A stretch of DNA of 64,000 nucleotides from Planctomycetota bacterium (GTDB lineage: Bacteria > Planctomycetota > UBA8742 > UBA2392), in the NCBI GenBank assembly GCA_022071975.1, contig JAJVIO010000010.1:37047-101046 (forward strand), given 5' to 3'. A program made the position numbers and the translations under genes. Below, piece after piece: positions 1-7,968 of this stretch (position 1 is its first letter; each line of letters starts with the position of its first letter). The notes under the pieces were generated by a model. The model was not told where the DNA came from and did not search any database. It saw only the letters and a list, made by a program, of their open reading frames with translations.

Positions 1-1215
1 CAGCCTAGCGGCGCATATCCTCAGCAGCAGGGCGGCGGCTGGGATCAGGGCGGCTGGGAATCCCCGGCGCCCGCGCCGGCACCGCAGGGCGGCAGCCAGG
101 GCTACGCCGACCAGGGCGGCAACGCATTTGCCACCAGCGGGCTGATGAACCAGCTGCTTGAAATCGCCGAATCGGAAGACGCCTCCGACCTGCACCTCAC
201 GGCGGGCGCCCCGCCGGTGCTGCGCATCAACGGCAAGCTGGTGCCGGTTGAGGCCAAGGTGCTGACGCCCGATGACACCGAGGCGGCCCTGCGCATCATC
301 CTGTCCGACCGCGACATGGACCGGTTCTATGAGCGGCGCGCGATCGACTGCACCCACACCACGCCCGACGGCAAAGGCCGCTTCCGCGTCAGCGCCTATG
401 TGCAGCGCGGCGCGGTGACGGTGGTATACCGGCGCATTCCCAGCGACGTGAAGCCCTTCAACAGCCTGGGCCTGCCGCCCGCCGCGGCCAAGCTGCACAC
501 GCTGAACGACGGCATGGTGCTGTGCGTCGGCCCCACGGGCTGCGGCAAGAGCACCACCCTGGCCACGATCATCGACCAGATCAACGAGAACTTCAACGAG
601 AACATCATCACGATCGAAGACCCGATCGAATTCGTCCACCGCCACAAGCGCAGCCTCGTCAACCAGCGCGAGCTGTACAGCGACACCAACAGCTTCGCCG
701 AGGCCCTGCACTTTGCCCTGCGTGAAGACCCCGACGTCATCATGGTCGGCGAAATGCGCGACCTGGAGACCATGCGCACGGCCATCACGGCCGCCGAAAC
801 GGGCCACCTGGTGTTCAGCACCCTGCACGCGATCGACTGTATTTCGACCATCGACCGCATCTGCGCCATGTTCCCCACTGAGGAACAGGACTACGTGCGC
901 ATGCAGCTTTCGATGGTGCTGCGCGCGGTGGTCGCCCAGCGCCTGCTGCCGACTCGCAACGAGCAGGGCCGCGTGATGTGCGCCGAGCTGCTGATCGTGA
1001 CGCCGGGCGTGGCCAACATGATCCGCCAGGGCCAGATGGCGCTGATCTACCAGGCCATGGAAACGGGCGCCCAGTCGGGCATGATCAGCTTCGACAAAGC
1101 GCTGGTCGCCATGGCACGCAAGGGCCTCATCGACCCTGACCTCGCCGTGCGCCAGGCCCGCCACCAGAAGGGCGTGGCCGACGCGCTGGGACGCGCTTCC
1201 GTGTTGAAGACCTGA
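1..1215 (+). CDS. pilT: PilT/PilU-type twitching motility ATPase (5' end outside window)
   Basis: Hexameric secretion-type ATPase that powers type IV pilus retraction at the inner-membrane base. The Walker A motif GPTGCGKSTT lies at about 529-558. The Walker B region with VIMVGEMRD and the downstream STLHA His box are intact, and the C-terminal domain is complete. The first ATG giving a canonical PilT N-terminus is at 145 (MNQLLEIA), but the same frame is open back to base 1. It encodes a Gln/Gly/Pro-rich stretch (PQQQGGGWDQGG, PAPAPAPQGG). I infer that the gene starts upstream of the window and that the core follows a flexible low-complexity linker. If the start is 145, the protein has 356 residues, about the usual PilT length. 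PilT and PilU cannot be separated from this sequence. No other pilus gene is in the window. Confidence 0.9.
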   Translation, partial: QPSGAYPQQQGGGWDQGGWESPAPAPAPQGGSQGYADQGGNAFATSGLMNQLLEIAESEDASDLHLTAGAPPVLRINGKLVPVEAKVLTPDDTEAALRIILSDRDMDRFYERRAIDCTHTTPDGKGRFRVSAYVQRGAVTVVYRRIPSDVKPFNSLGLPPAAAKLHTLNDGMVLCVGPTGCGKSTTLATIIDQINENFNENIITIEDPIEFVHRHKRSLVNQRELYSDTNSFAEALHFALREDPDVIMVGEMRDLETMRTAITAAETGHLVFSTLHAIDCISTIDRICAMFPTEEQDYVRMQLSMVLRAVVAQRLLPTRNEQGRVMCAELLIVTPGVANMIRQGQMALIYQAMETGAQSGMISFDKALVAMARKGLIDPDLAVRQARHQKGVADALGRASVLKT

Positions 1216-1302
1216 GCAGGAACAGAAATGAGTGCGGAACCCGGGGTGCGCGGTGCGTATACAACAGGCGCCACGCACCCCAAAGTTTAGAGACGGACTG
1301 AG

Positions 1303-2460
1303 ATGATCAATTTCGACCAGAACGCCACGACCCCCGTTGACGAGGAAGTCCTGACTGAGCTGATTCGCGCCACCCGCGACTTCTCGGGCAACAGCAGCTC
1401 GGGCCACAGCCTGGGCACCAAGGCGGGCAAGTACCTGCGCGAATGCCGCGAACGCGTGGCAAAGATCCTCGGCGCGTCAGACCCCGATGAAATCGTGTTC
1501 ACCAGCGGCGGCACTGAAAGTGACAACGCTGCCGTCCGCGGCATCGCCTACGCCATGCGCGAACAGCACGGCCGCAACGAGGTAATCACCAGCGCCATCG
1601 AGCACCGGGCCGTGCTGTCGCCCTGCGACTGGCTGCGCGAGCAGGGTTTCAAGTCCACGGTGCTGCCCGTTGACCGCAACGGCGTGGTAGACATGGGCGC
1701 CATGCGCAACACCCTGGGCCCGAAGACCGCGCTGGTCTCGGTGATGATGGCGAACAACGAGATCGGCACCATCCAGCCCATCGCCGAGATCAGCAAGCTG
1801 GCCCACGCGGTCGGCGCCAGGGTCCACAGCGACGCCGTGCAGGCCGCCGGCAAGCTGAAAGTGGACGTCAACGAGCTGGGCGTGGATTCTCTCAGCCTGT
1901 CCGCCCACAAGTTCTACGGCCCAAAGGGCGTTGGTGTGCTGTACTTACGCAAAGGCACGCCCTATCAGTGCTTCATGCTGGGCGGTACCCACGAGGGCGG
2001 CAAGCGCGCCGGTACGGTGCCGCTGCCGCAGATCGCCGCGCTGACGAAGGCGCTGGAAGTGTCTGAGCGCAAACGACTTGAGCACGGCGCTGAACTGCAG
2101 GCACTGCGCGACCAGCTGGTGAAAGAGGTGCTGGCAAAGGTGCCGGGCAGCCACCTGAACGGCGAGCTGGCCCTGTGCACCCCCAACACCGCCAGCATCC
2201 GTTTCGACGGCGTCTATGGCGGCCACCTGCTGCGCCGCATGGATGAGGCCGGCATCCTGGCCAGCGCCGGCAGCGCCTGCATGTGGGAAATCACCAAGCC
2301 CAGCCACGTGCTGACGGCGCTTGGGCTCAATGATGAAGAGGGCGGCGGCACCATCCGTTTCAGCCTGGGCTACGGCAACACAGCGCAGGAAGTAACCCAG
2401 GTGGCTGACATCCTGGCCAAACTGGTGCCCGAGATGCGCGCCCAGCCGGTCCAGAAGTAG
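1303..2460 (+). CDS. Cysteine desulfurase, NifS/IscS family (PLP enzyme)
   Basis: Class V aminotransferase-fold enzyme that takes sulfur from cysteine for Fe-S cluster or thio-cofactor assembly. Of its 385 residues, H101 (AIEHRAV) fits the PLP-stacking histidine, K203 in LSAHKFYGPKG is the Schiff-base lysine, and C326 in SAGSACMWE is the persulfide cysteine in the mobile loop. It starts with the typical MINFDQNATTP and has full family length. It follows pilT by 87 bp on the same strand, with no scaffold (IscU/NifU) or regulator gene nearby. Whether it serves general Fe-S assembly or tRNA thiolation cannot be said. The gene ends just before a strong hairpin. Confidence 0.9.
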   Translation: MINFDQNATTPVDEEVLTELIRATRDFSGNSSSGHSLGTKAGKYLRECRERVAKILGASDPDEIVFTSGGTESDNAAVRGIAYAMREQHGRNEVITSAIEHRAVLSPCDWLREQGFKSTVLPVDRNGVVDMGAMRNTLGPKTALVSVMMANNEIGTIQPIAEISKLAHAVGARVHSDAVQAAGKLKVDVNELGVDSLSLSAHKFYGPKGVGVLYLRKGTPYQCFMLGGTHEGGKRAGTVPLPQIAALTKALEVSERKRLEHGAELQALRDQLVKEVLAKVPGSHLNGELALCTPNTASIRFDGVYGGHLLRRMDEAGILASAGSACMWEITKPSHVLTALGLNDEEGGGTIRFSLGYGNTAQEVTQVADILAKLVPEMRAQPVQK

Positions 2461-2470
2461 TGTCCTTTGA

Positions 2471-2503
2471 ACAGGGACAGGCACCTTTGGTGCCTGTCCC
2501 TGT
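2471..2503. terminator. Perfect 15-bp hairpin after the cysteine desulfurase gene
   Basis: The arms ACAGGGACAGGCACC and GGTGCCTGTCCCTGT are perfect complements around a TTT loop. The hairpin starts 10 bp after the stop codon and is followed by CGTTTC rather than a clean T-run. It could therefore be an imperfect intrinsic terminator or a dispersed palindromic repeat; no second copy was noticed in the window. Confidence 0.6.
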
Positions 2504-2661
2504 CGTTTCAGGCTGCCAAAAGCGGACAGTCGCCAAAGCCGAGCATCCCCAACTGCCGATAAAACGGCACCGGGTCTCGGCTCAATTTCGATGCATTTCC
2601 CCGGCGACAGGCAAATCCGTTGTTGTATAGTCTGGCCCCCTCGCGGGGCGTGGAGGGAGAC

Positions 2662-3105
2662 ATGAAAAACCTGCTGCTGTTCACAACCCTGTGCGTGCTG
2701 CTGCTGGCTGTCGGCTGTTCGACCACCACCCAGAAAAACCTGGGCCACGAGGGGGGCGAAAGCTACGCCGACGTTCCCATGCCCGCGGGCTATGAGCCTT
2801 ACGACACGCCGCCCTTCAAGCGGCAGGACGGCTCGGACGGGCGCCGCATTTACGGGCGCTACGCCTACAAGTCGACAGGCGGTCTGGGGTCTGCACAGAA
2901 GCTGGCGGACTGGTACAAGAAGACGCTGCCCGGCGAAGGCTGGGAAATGCAGACGGAAGAGGTAAACGACAGCAAGGGCACCATGGCCCTGCTGTTCAAG
3001 AAGGCCGACGACCAGCTCAGCCTGAAGCTTTCGCCCGACGAGAAGTTCCAGGGCACCGAGCGCTTCAGTGTGCTGATCGTGGAAATGAACCCACAATACG
3101 ACTAG
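2662..3105 (+). CDS. Small lipoprotein of unknown function
   Basis: Predicted 147-residue lipoprotein. The ATG at 2662 is preceded by a strong ribosome site (GGAGGGAG, 2652-2659). It encodes a short basic N-end, a hydrophobic stretch and a lipobox ending at C19 (LLAVGCS). The mature part is soluble, with a mixed-charge fold rich in Gly, Tyr and Lys; I do not recognise the family. An in-frame ATG at 2620 was rejected because it would put untypical residues before the signal peptide and ignore the ribosome site. The cyclophilin gene follows after 11 bp on the same strand, so the two are probably co-transcribed. Confidence 0.8.
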   Translation: MKNLLLFTTLCVLLLAVGCSTTTQKNLGHEGGESYADVPMPAGYEPYDTPPFKRQDGSDGRRIYGRYAYKSTGGLGSAQKLADWYKKTLPGEGWEMQTEEVNDSKGTMALLFKKADDQLSLKLSPDEKFQGTERFSVLIVEMNPQYD

Positions 3106-3116
3106 CAGGACCAACA

Positions 3117-5039
3117 ATGGTTCGGGACAAGATCAAGGCAAAAGGCACCAAAAGCAAAGTCGAAGGCCTCGCGGCCTCCAAGGACAAGTCGCGCGACGTG
3201 GTCGCCCGCACGGGCCTCGGCGCCGGCGCGGAACTGGTCGACGGCGCCAGCAAGTTCCTGGCTTCCTACGGCAAGATCATCGGGCCGGTGGTGGTGCTGC
3301 TGATCGTCACCTTTGGCGCTTACTACTTCTACACCCGCAGCAGCGGCGAGTCCGAACTCGAGTTGCGCAACAAGATCGAGAAGGCCGCGCAGGTCGAGAA
3401 ACTCGACGAGTTGCCCGGCAAAATGGAAGAGGTGATCGCCGAAGCCGAGGAAGAGGGCATGCTGCAGGCGGACGCGCAGTACCGCTACGCGATCCGCGCC
3501 TTCGAACTGCTGGACCGCCCCTACAAGCCCGAGCAGCTGACCAAGGTGATCGCTATCCAGCAGGAATACCTCGACAAGCACGGTGAGAACGAGCAGCACC
3601 CCGCCTGGGCCAAGCGCGTCACCGAAATGCAGGCGGCTCTCAAAGCCGACCTCGAGTTCCTGACCAGCGAAGAAAACAAGAAACTCCTGCCCTGGGACCA
3701 CCACAGCAAGCCGGACAAGCCCGAGCCCAAGCTGGTCGGCGACGAAAATCCGGTCGTGGTGCTGGTTACCAGCGTCGGCAAGCTGCGCATCGAGCTGTTT
3801 GAAAACGAGGCCGGCAACGCGGTCAAGCACTTCGTCAGCCTCTGCGAAGAAGGCTTCTTCGACCGCACCGACTTCAGCGCCGCATCGTTCAGCAACAGCT
3901 TTGCGCCTTCCGGCCCGTACCGCAACGCCACGGTGATTGTGGCCGGCAGCAAGGGCCGCCCGGTCGGCGTGGAGCTCGAGAAGCCCACCACCGCCAAGGA
4001 AGGCGACGACGTGGACACGGTGCCCGAGGCCAACCCCTACACCATCGACTACCAGGGCAGCGGCACGCGCGCCTTCGCGCCGGGCTCCATCGCGCTGAAT
4101 CGCGACACGGACGACCCCATGCGCGCCCGCACCGAGTTCTTCGTTGTCATTGAGCCCAGCGATTCGCTGATCCAGAACTTCGCGCCGCTGGGGCAGATCC
4201 TGGACGGTGAAGAAGGCCTCAAGGTCGCCCGCCGCCTGCACGGCGCGAACATCTACTACAGCTATGTCGAGCAGAAGCGCAAAGACACCAAGTACACGCC
4301 GCGCGTCTATTACGACGGTTGGCCGGTCGCCACCGACAAGCGCGACAAGGTGCCCGACCCGGTGCGCTTCAGCAAACTGGAGACCCAGGTCAATAACGAC
4401 GTCAACCCGATCGTGGTCATTGAGCTCGAGAAGGGCGACATCGTGATCGAGCTCTTCGAAGACGTTGCGCCCAACACCGTGGCCAACTTCATCAACCTGA
4501 TCGAGGAAGGCTTCTACAACCAGGAGTGCGAGTTCTACCGCGTCGAAGGCACCGGCACCGACCTGGCCGAGATCTTTGAGCAGGGCGGCCTGCGCATTAT
4601 CCAGGGCGGCTTCGACCAGTCCCAGTCCCGCGACGGCTACAACTACGGCATCAAGAACGAGGCCGTGGACAACGACAAGTACAAGCAGCATTTCGGCCTT
4701 GAGCAGGGCGGCGTGGCCAACTCGCGCGGCACCATTGCCATGGCGCGAACCAATGACCTGCACAGCGCCAGCACTGAGTTCTTCATCAACATCAAGGACG
4801 AAACGCAATGGGACAACGAGAACAGCCCCTACTGCGTGTTTGGCGAGGTGCTTTACGGCCTTGACCTGGTGGCCCAGGTGAAGAAAGACGACAAGATCAA
4901 GTCGGCAAAGGTGATCCGCAAGCGTGACCACAAGTACGTGCCGCAGGTGAAGTACCAGGATGAAGGCAGCTACGTCGAGAAGAAGAAGGTGGACATCCCG
5001 CCTGCCAAGGATGAAGACAAGCCTGACATCGGCGGGTAG
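3117..5039 (+). CDS. Membrane-anchored tandem cyclophilin-type peptidyl-prolyl isomerase
   Basis: 640-residue protein with a lysine-rich N-terminus, one membrane segment (about residues 54-73) and an acidic helical region to about residue 200. Two cyclophilin-like modules follow. The second (about 431-592) carries typical family stretches: VAPNTVANFINLIEEGFY, IIQGGF, GTIAMARTNDLHSASTEFFI and CVFGEV. The first (about 212-378) keeps the outline (ITSVGKL-like strand, VKHFVSLCEEGFFD, GSIALNRD, RTEFFVVI), but several motif positions differ, so it may be a binding rather than catalytic module. One membrane helix followed by a long C-terminal part suggests the isomerase domains face the periplasm; that topology is inferred. 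A rho-independent terminator follows. Confidence 0.85.
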   Translation: MVRDKIKAKGTKSKVEGLAASKDKSRDVVARTGLGAGAELVDGASKFLASYGKIIGPVVVLLIVTFGAYYFYTRSSGESELELRNKIEKAAQVEKLDELPGKMEEVIAEAEEEGMLQADAQYRYAIRAFELLDRPYKPEQLTKVIAIQQEYLDKHGENEQHPAWAKRVTEMQAALKADLEFLTSEENKKLLPWDHHSKPDKPEPKLVGDENPVVVLVTSVGKLRIELFENEAGNAVKHFVSLCEEGFFDRTDFSAASFSNSFAPSGPYRNATVIVAGSKGRPVGVELEKPTTAKEGDDVDTVPEANPYTIDYQGSGTRAFAPGSIALNRDTDDPMRARTEFFVVIEPSDSLIQNFAPLGQILDGEEGLKVARRLHGANIYYSYVEQKRKDTKYTPRVYYDGWPVATDKRDKVPDPVRFSKLETQVNNDVNPIVVIELEKGDIVIELFEDVAPNTVANFINLIEEGFYNQECEFYRVEGTGTDLAEIFEQGGLRIIQGGFDQSQSRDGYNYGIKNEAVDNDKYKQHFGLEQGGVANSRGTIAMARTNDLHSASTEFFINIKDETQWDNENSPYCVFGEVLYGLDLVAQVKKDDKIKSAKVIRKRDHKYVPQVKYQDEGSYVEKKKVDIPPAKDEDKPDIGG

Positions 5040-5057
5040 GCATCCGCATTCCGAATG

Positions 5058-5087
5058 AAAGCCCCGGCACCCGCCGGGGCTTTTTTT
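5058..5087 (+). terminator. Rho-independent terminator after the cyclophilin gene
   Basis: The 11-bp stem AAAGCCCCGGC / GCCGGGGCTTT with an ACCC loop runs into seven T residues (5081-5087). It lies 18 bp after the stop codon and separates this gene from the downstream sigma factor gene. Confidence 0.9.
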
Positions 5088-5164
5088 GCCCCGGTTTTGG
5101 CATCCTGCGCGCATTTTCCTGCGGGTAACCTTGCCCGCCGTGACGGCTAACAGCAGGACGGCAC

Positions 5165-7051
5165 ATGGGGCGTGAACGCCTGGAAAACTGCTTCAACACC
5201 TGCGCCGAGCGCGCCTGGCGCGTGGCCCTGCACTGGCTGGGCGACGCCCATGAGGCCTTTGACGTGGTGCAGCAGGCCTTCGTGGTGGCCGCGGCCAAGC
5301 CCGGCGCGATTCCCGCCGACGACCCCTGGCCCTGGTTCCGCCAGGTGGTGATCAACGAGGCCCGCAACGCCCGGCGCAAGCACAAGCCCACGCCGTCCCA
5401 GCAGGAGAATGCCATGCCAGACCCCGGGCCCGACCCGGCCGCGCAGGCCACGCGCAAGGAAAACTTCGAGCAGCTGCGCGGGGTCCTGGACACCCTGCCC
5501 GAGGCCGAGCGCGAAGCGATCGTGCTGACGCAGCTCAACGGTTTGACGCACGCCGAGGCCGCTCAGGCGCTGGGCATGCCGGTCAAGACCCTCAGCAGCC
5601 ACGTCTCGCGCGGGCTTGAGCGTTTGCGCGGGCGCCTGGGCAGCAAAGGCGAAACCATGCTCGCGAGCCTGGCTGCCGCGCCACTGGCCATTCCGCCCGG
5701 AGGGTGGGAGGGGGCGCTGGCCGCATGGAAGGCGGCGGCTCTCGCGACAATCTCGGAAGGCGCGGCGGGCGGCGTCGCGACAGGAGCACTACTGATGAAG
5801 AAATCGCTGGCAATCGCGGGCATGGTCGTAGCGCTGGGCATCGGCCTCGGCGGCGGGGCACTCATCACGCAAAGCATCACGAGCCCGCCGCCGCGGCCGG
5901 AAGTTTCGCCCACGCCGGACATGGACGCCGGCGACGAAGACGCCGGTCCGTTGCGCATGCCCAATCGTGAACGGCCTGCGGCTGGAGAGGACAGCGCCGC
6001 CGAACTGGAGGCCGCCCGCGCCGCCGAGAAAAAAGCCCGCGACGAAGCGGCCGACCTGCGCGCCAAGCTGAAGGCGCTTCAGACCGAACGCGACACGGCG
6101 GTGGCGGAAGTCGAGAAGCTCGAGGCTGAGCTGGCCCCCATCCGCATCGAGCAGGCCGAGCGCGGGCCGACGTTTACATTCGGCAAACACGGGCAGATCG
6201 AGGGCGTGACCGGCTCGAACTGGAAAGAGCTGGCGGCCGCGTCGCATGAGGTGATCACCACCCTGCGGCAGATCCGCGAGAAGCAGGTGGCCGGCGAGCC
6301 GGTGCCCGACGAGCTGTACATCAGGCTGCAGCAGAACACCGAGATCATGCGGAAGTACGAGTACAAAACGCTCAAGGTGCTGCCGAGCTGGGCCAGGCAC
6401 AACGGCGAGCTGACCCACCCGATCAGCCACAGCAACCTGGTGGCCAGCGAGCTGAAACTGGCGGGCCTGCCGCTGACCGAGCCGCAGCGCGCGCACATCG
6501 AGAAGCTGGGCCTGCAGTGGGAAAGCGACTACGAGGCCGCGCAGAAGAAGTACGACGCCAACACACCGCGCTGCGAAAAGATGGCCGACGAGTACGCGCT
6601 GAAGGGCGTGTTCGTGGACGCCGTGTGGGACGTGCTGAGCCCCGAGCAACGCGACTACCTGGTGGACCCGAAGTGGCTGCACGTCGCGTTCGTGGACCTG
6701 TATTGCCCGACGCTGATGCTGATTCACACCTCGCCGATCCTGTCGGGCGCGGACATCGGCGAAGTCCGCGCCAAGCTGCAGGACACGCTGGTGAAGCAGT
6801 ACGGCATAGCGGAAGACCAGCTGCCGGCGCTGGGCCCGCTGCTGGACACCTGGCAGAGCGACGTGGCGGAAATCTGCGGCGCGGTGAAGAAGAGCGACGT
6901 CCGATTCTACACCTTCGCGCAGGGTCTAACAGCCGCTCGCGCCACAGCCCGCCTGGTGAAGTCGATCCGCGATTACGTAACCATCACCGAAGAAAACCGC
7001 GCCAAGATGCTCGACGCTTACGACATCTACATCCCGCGAATCACGCAGTAG
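5165..7051 (+). CDS. ECF-type sigma factor fused to a transmembrane and coiled-coil C-terminal extension
   Basis: 628 residues. Positions about 10-75 match ECF sigma region 2 (EAFDVVQQAFVVA, WFRQVVINEARN). Positions about 104-156 match region 4, including a helix-turn-helix (LTHAEAAQALGMPVKTLSSHV). The region-4 module is followed by an Ala/Gly-rich linker and one membrane segment at about 214-236. A Pro/Asp-rich linker and a heptad-like Glu/Lys/Ala coiled coil (about 278-330) come next, then about 300 residues I do not recognise. The plan is a sigma factor physically tethered to the membrane with a probable extracytoplasmic part, so no separate anti-sigma factor may be needed; none is adjacent. 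An AGGAC site precedes ATG 5165. The TAG stop lies inside a REP palindrome. Confidence 0.85.
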   Translation: MGRERLENCFNTCAERAWRVALHWLGDAHEAFDVVQQAFVVAAAKPGAIPADDPWPWFRQVVINEARNARRKHKPTPSQQENAMPDPGPDPAAQATRKENFEQLRGVLDTLPEAEREAIVLTQLNGLTHAEAAQALGMPVKTLSSHVSRGLERLRGRLGSKGETMLASLAAAPLAIPPGGWEGALAAWKAAALATISEGAAGGVATGALLMKKSLAIAGMVVALGIGLGGGALITQSITSPPPRPEVSPTPDMDAGDEDAGPLRMPNRERPAAGEDSAAELEAARAAEKKARDEAADLRAKLKALQTERDTAVAEVEKLEAELAPIRIEQAERGPTFTFGKHGQIEGVTGSNWKELAAASHEVITTLRQIREKQVAGEPVPDELYIRLQQNTEIMRKYEYKTLKVLPSWARHNGELTHPISHSNLVASELKLAGLPLTEPQRAHIEKLGLQWESDYEAAQKKYDANTPRCEKMADEYALKGVFVDAVWDVLSPEQRDYLVDPKWLHVAFVDLYCPTLMLIHTSPILSGADIGEVRAKLQDTLVKQYGIAEDQLPALGPLLDTWQSDVAEICGAVKKSDVRFYTFAQGLTAARATARLVKSIRDYVTITEENRAKMLDAYDIYIPRITQ

Positions 7052-7170
7052 GGACACGCCGCCGCGTGTCCCGGCGGTTGGCGCATTGCCGGGGACACGA
7101 CGTAGGGACACGCTGCCGCGTGTCCCTACCCTTGGCGTCGAGTCGGGGACACGCATCAGCGTGTCCCTAC
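7048..7170. repeat. Left REP cluster (BIME-like) flanking the RAYT gene
   Basis: Three palindromic units occur at 7048-7073, 7102-7129 and 7145-7170. The best is a perfect hairpin with arms GTAGGGACACGC and GCGTGTCCCTAC around TGCC. The block is nearly repeated, in the same order and orientation, at 7803-7928 on the other side of the transposase gene. The outer GTAG/CTAC ends supply the TAG stop codons of the sigma factor gene and the transposase gene. Confidence 0.9.
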
Positions 7171-7757
7171 GTTGGATTTCCGGGATCGACGACATCATCC
7201 GGCGTCGGCGGCGGAAGGCTTTCGAGCCATGCATGGAACCCGTCATCCGACGTCGACTGCGGATTGTCACGATCACTCGCCCACGTGTGTGGGTTGTCCT
7301 GAATGTATTGCTCAATCCGCAAGTACCCATGCTCGTCGCGGATGACGTGGTCGTAGAACCGCGGTTGCCAGTCCCATTCCACACCCGGCAATTCCCGTTT
7401 CGCCCGCCGGGTCACGGCAGCTTTGAAGTTCCCGACGATTGACGCCACGCTCGCCGTGCGGCCTTCGCCAAACTTGCGAGGCCGCGGATTCGATCCCACC
7501 GGGAGCATGATCTTCAGGATCCCGTGGAAGTGATTCGGCATGATCACGAATTCGCCCAGCTGGACGTAACTCCGCAAGGACGCCGTCCTAAGCCACTCCT
7601 GCTCGATGATTTTGCCCAATGGCGTCAACTGCAGGCCTTCATCAATCGTGCTGAAGACTTGCCGACGCTTCGATTCGCAGATTGTGATGAAGTATGCCGC
7701 ACGCGATGCGTAGTCGAAGTGCATCCGGCGTACCGATCGACGGTCGTGCAACGGCAT
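7167..7757 (-). CDS. REP-associated tyrosine transposase (RAYT, Y1/HUH family)
   Basis: Single-strand DNA nuclease of the IS200/IS605-like Y1 superfamily, thought to mobilise or process REP palindromes. In the 196-residue form starting at 7757 (MPLHDRRSVRR), the HUH motif is H76-F-H78 in MPNHFHGIL. The likely catalytic tyrosine is Y151 in YIQDNP, preceded by the characteristic WQPRFYDHVIRDE. The frame is open further upstream to 7910, but that extension only translates the flanking REP DNA, so the shorter start is preferred; no strong ribosome site is visible. The gene lies between two near-identical REP clusters, the arrangement expected of a RAYT with its cognate repeats. The C-terminal tail after the catalytic helix is acidic and Pro-rich. 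It appears intact. Confidence 0.9.
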   Translation of the reverse strand: MPLHDRRSVRRMHFDYASRAAYFITICESKRRQVFSTIDEGLQLTPLGKIIEQEWLRTASLRSYVQLGEFVIMPNHFHGILKIMLPVGSNPRPRKFGEGRTASVASIVGNFKAAVTRRAKRELPGVEWDWQPRFYDHVIRDEHGYLRIEQYIQDNPHTWASDRDNPQSTSDDGFHAWLESLPPPTPDDVVDPGNPT

Positions 7758-7802
7758 GGATGACAGTTTAGCAACCGATAAATGTGTCGCGGTGGGAATG
7801 AT

Positions 7803-7968
7803 GTAGGGACACGCAGCCGCGTGTCCCGGCGGTTGGCGCATTGCCGGGGACACGCCGTAGGGACACGCTGCCGCGTGTCCCTTCGAACCATCACAATGTG
7901 TCGGGGACACGCATCAGCGTGTCCCTACGTTTGTGGTAGGCCGGGGACACGCTGCCGCGTGTCCCTAC
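7803..7968. repeat. Right REP cluster (BIME-like) flanking the RAYT gene
   Basis: Four units occur at 7803-7828, 7858-7883, 7903-7928 and 7943-7968, with the same GGGACACGC...GCGTGTCCC palindrome as the left cluster. The first three reproduce the left block, including the spacer GGCGGTTGGCGCATTGCCGG, while the third spacer differs. The last unit provides the TAG stop codon of lpdA. Confidence 0.9.

Noticed and set aside
3102..5114. 670-codon frame antisense to the cyclophilin gene
   Set aside because: Shadow: no motifs and unusual Val/Leu/His composition.
7048..7968. CRISPR-like array
   Set aside because: Units are palindromes with irregular spacing and a transposase between them; no uniform spacers and no cas gene.
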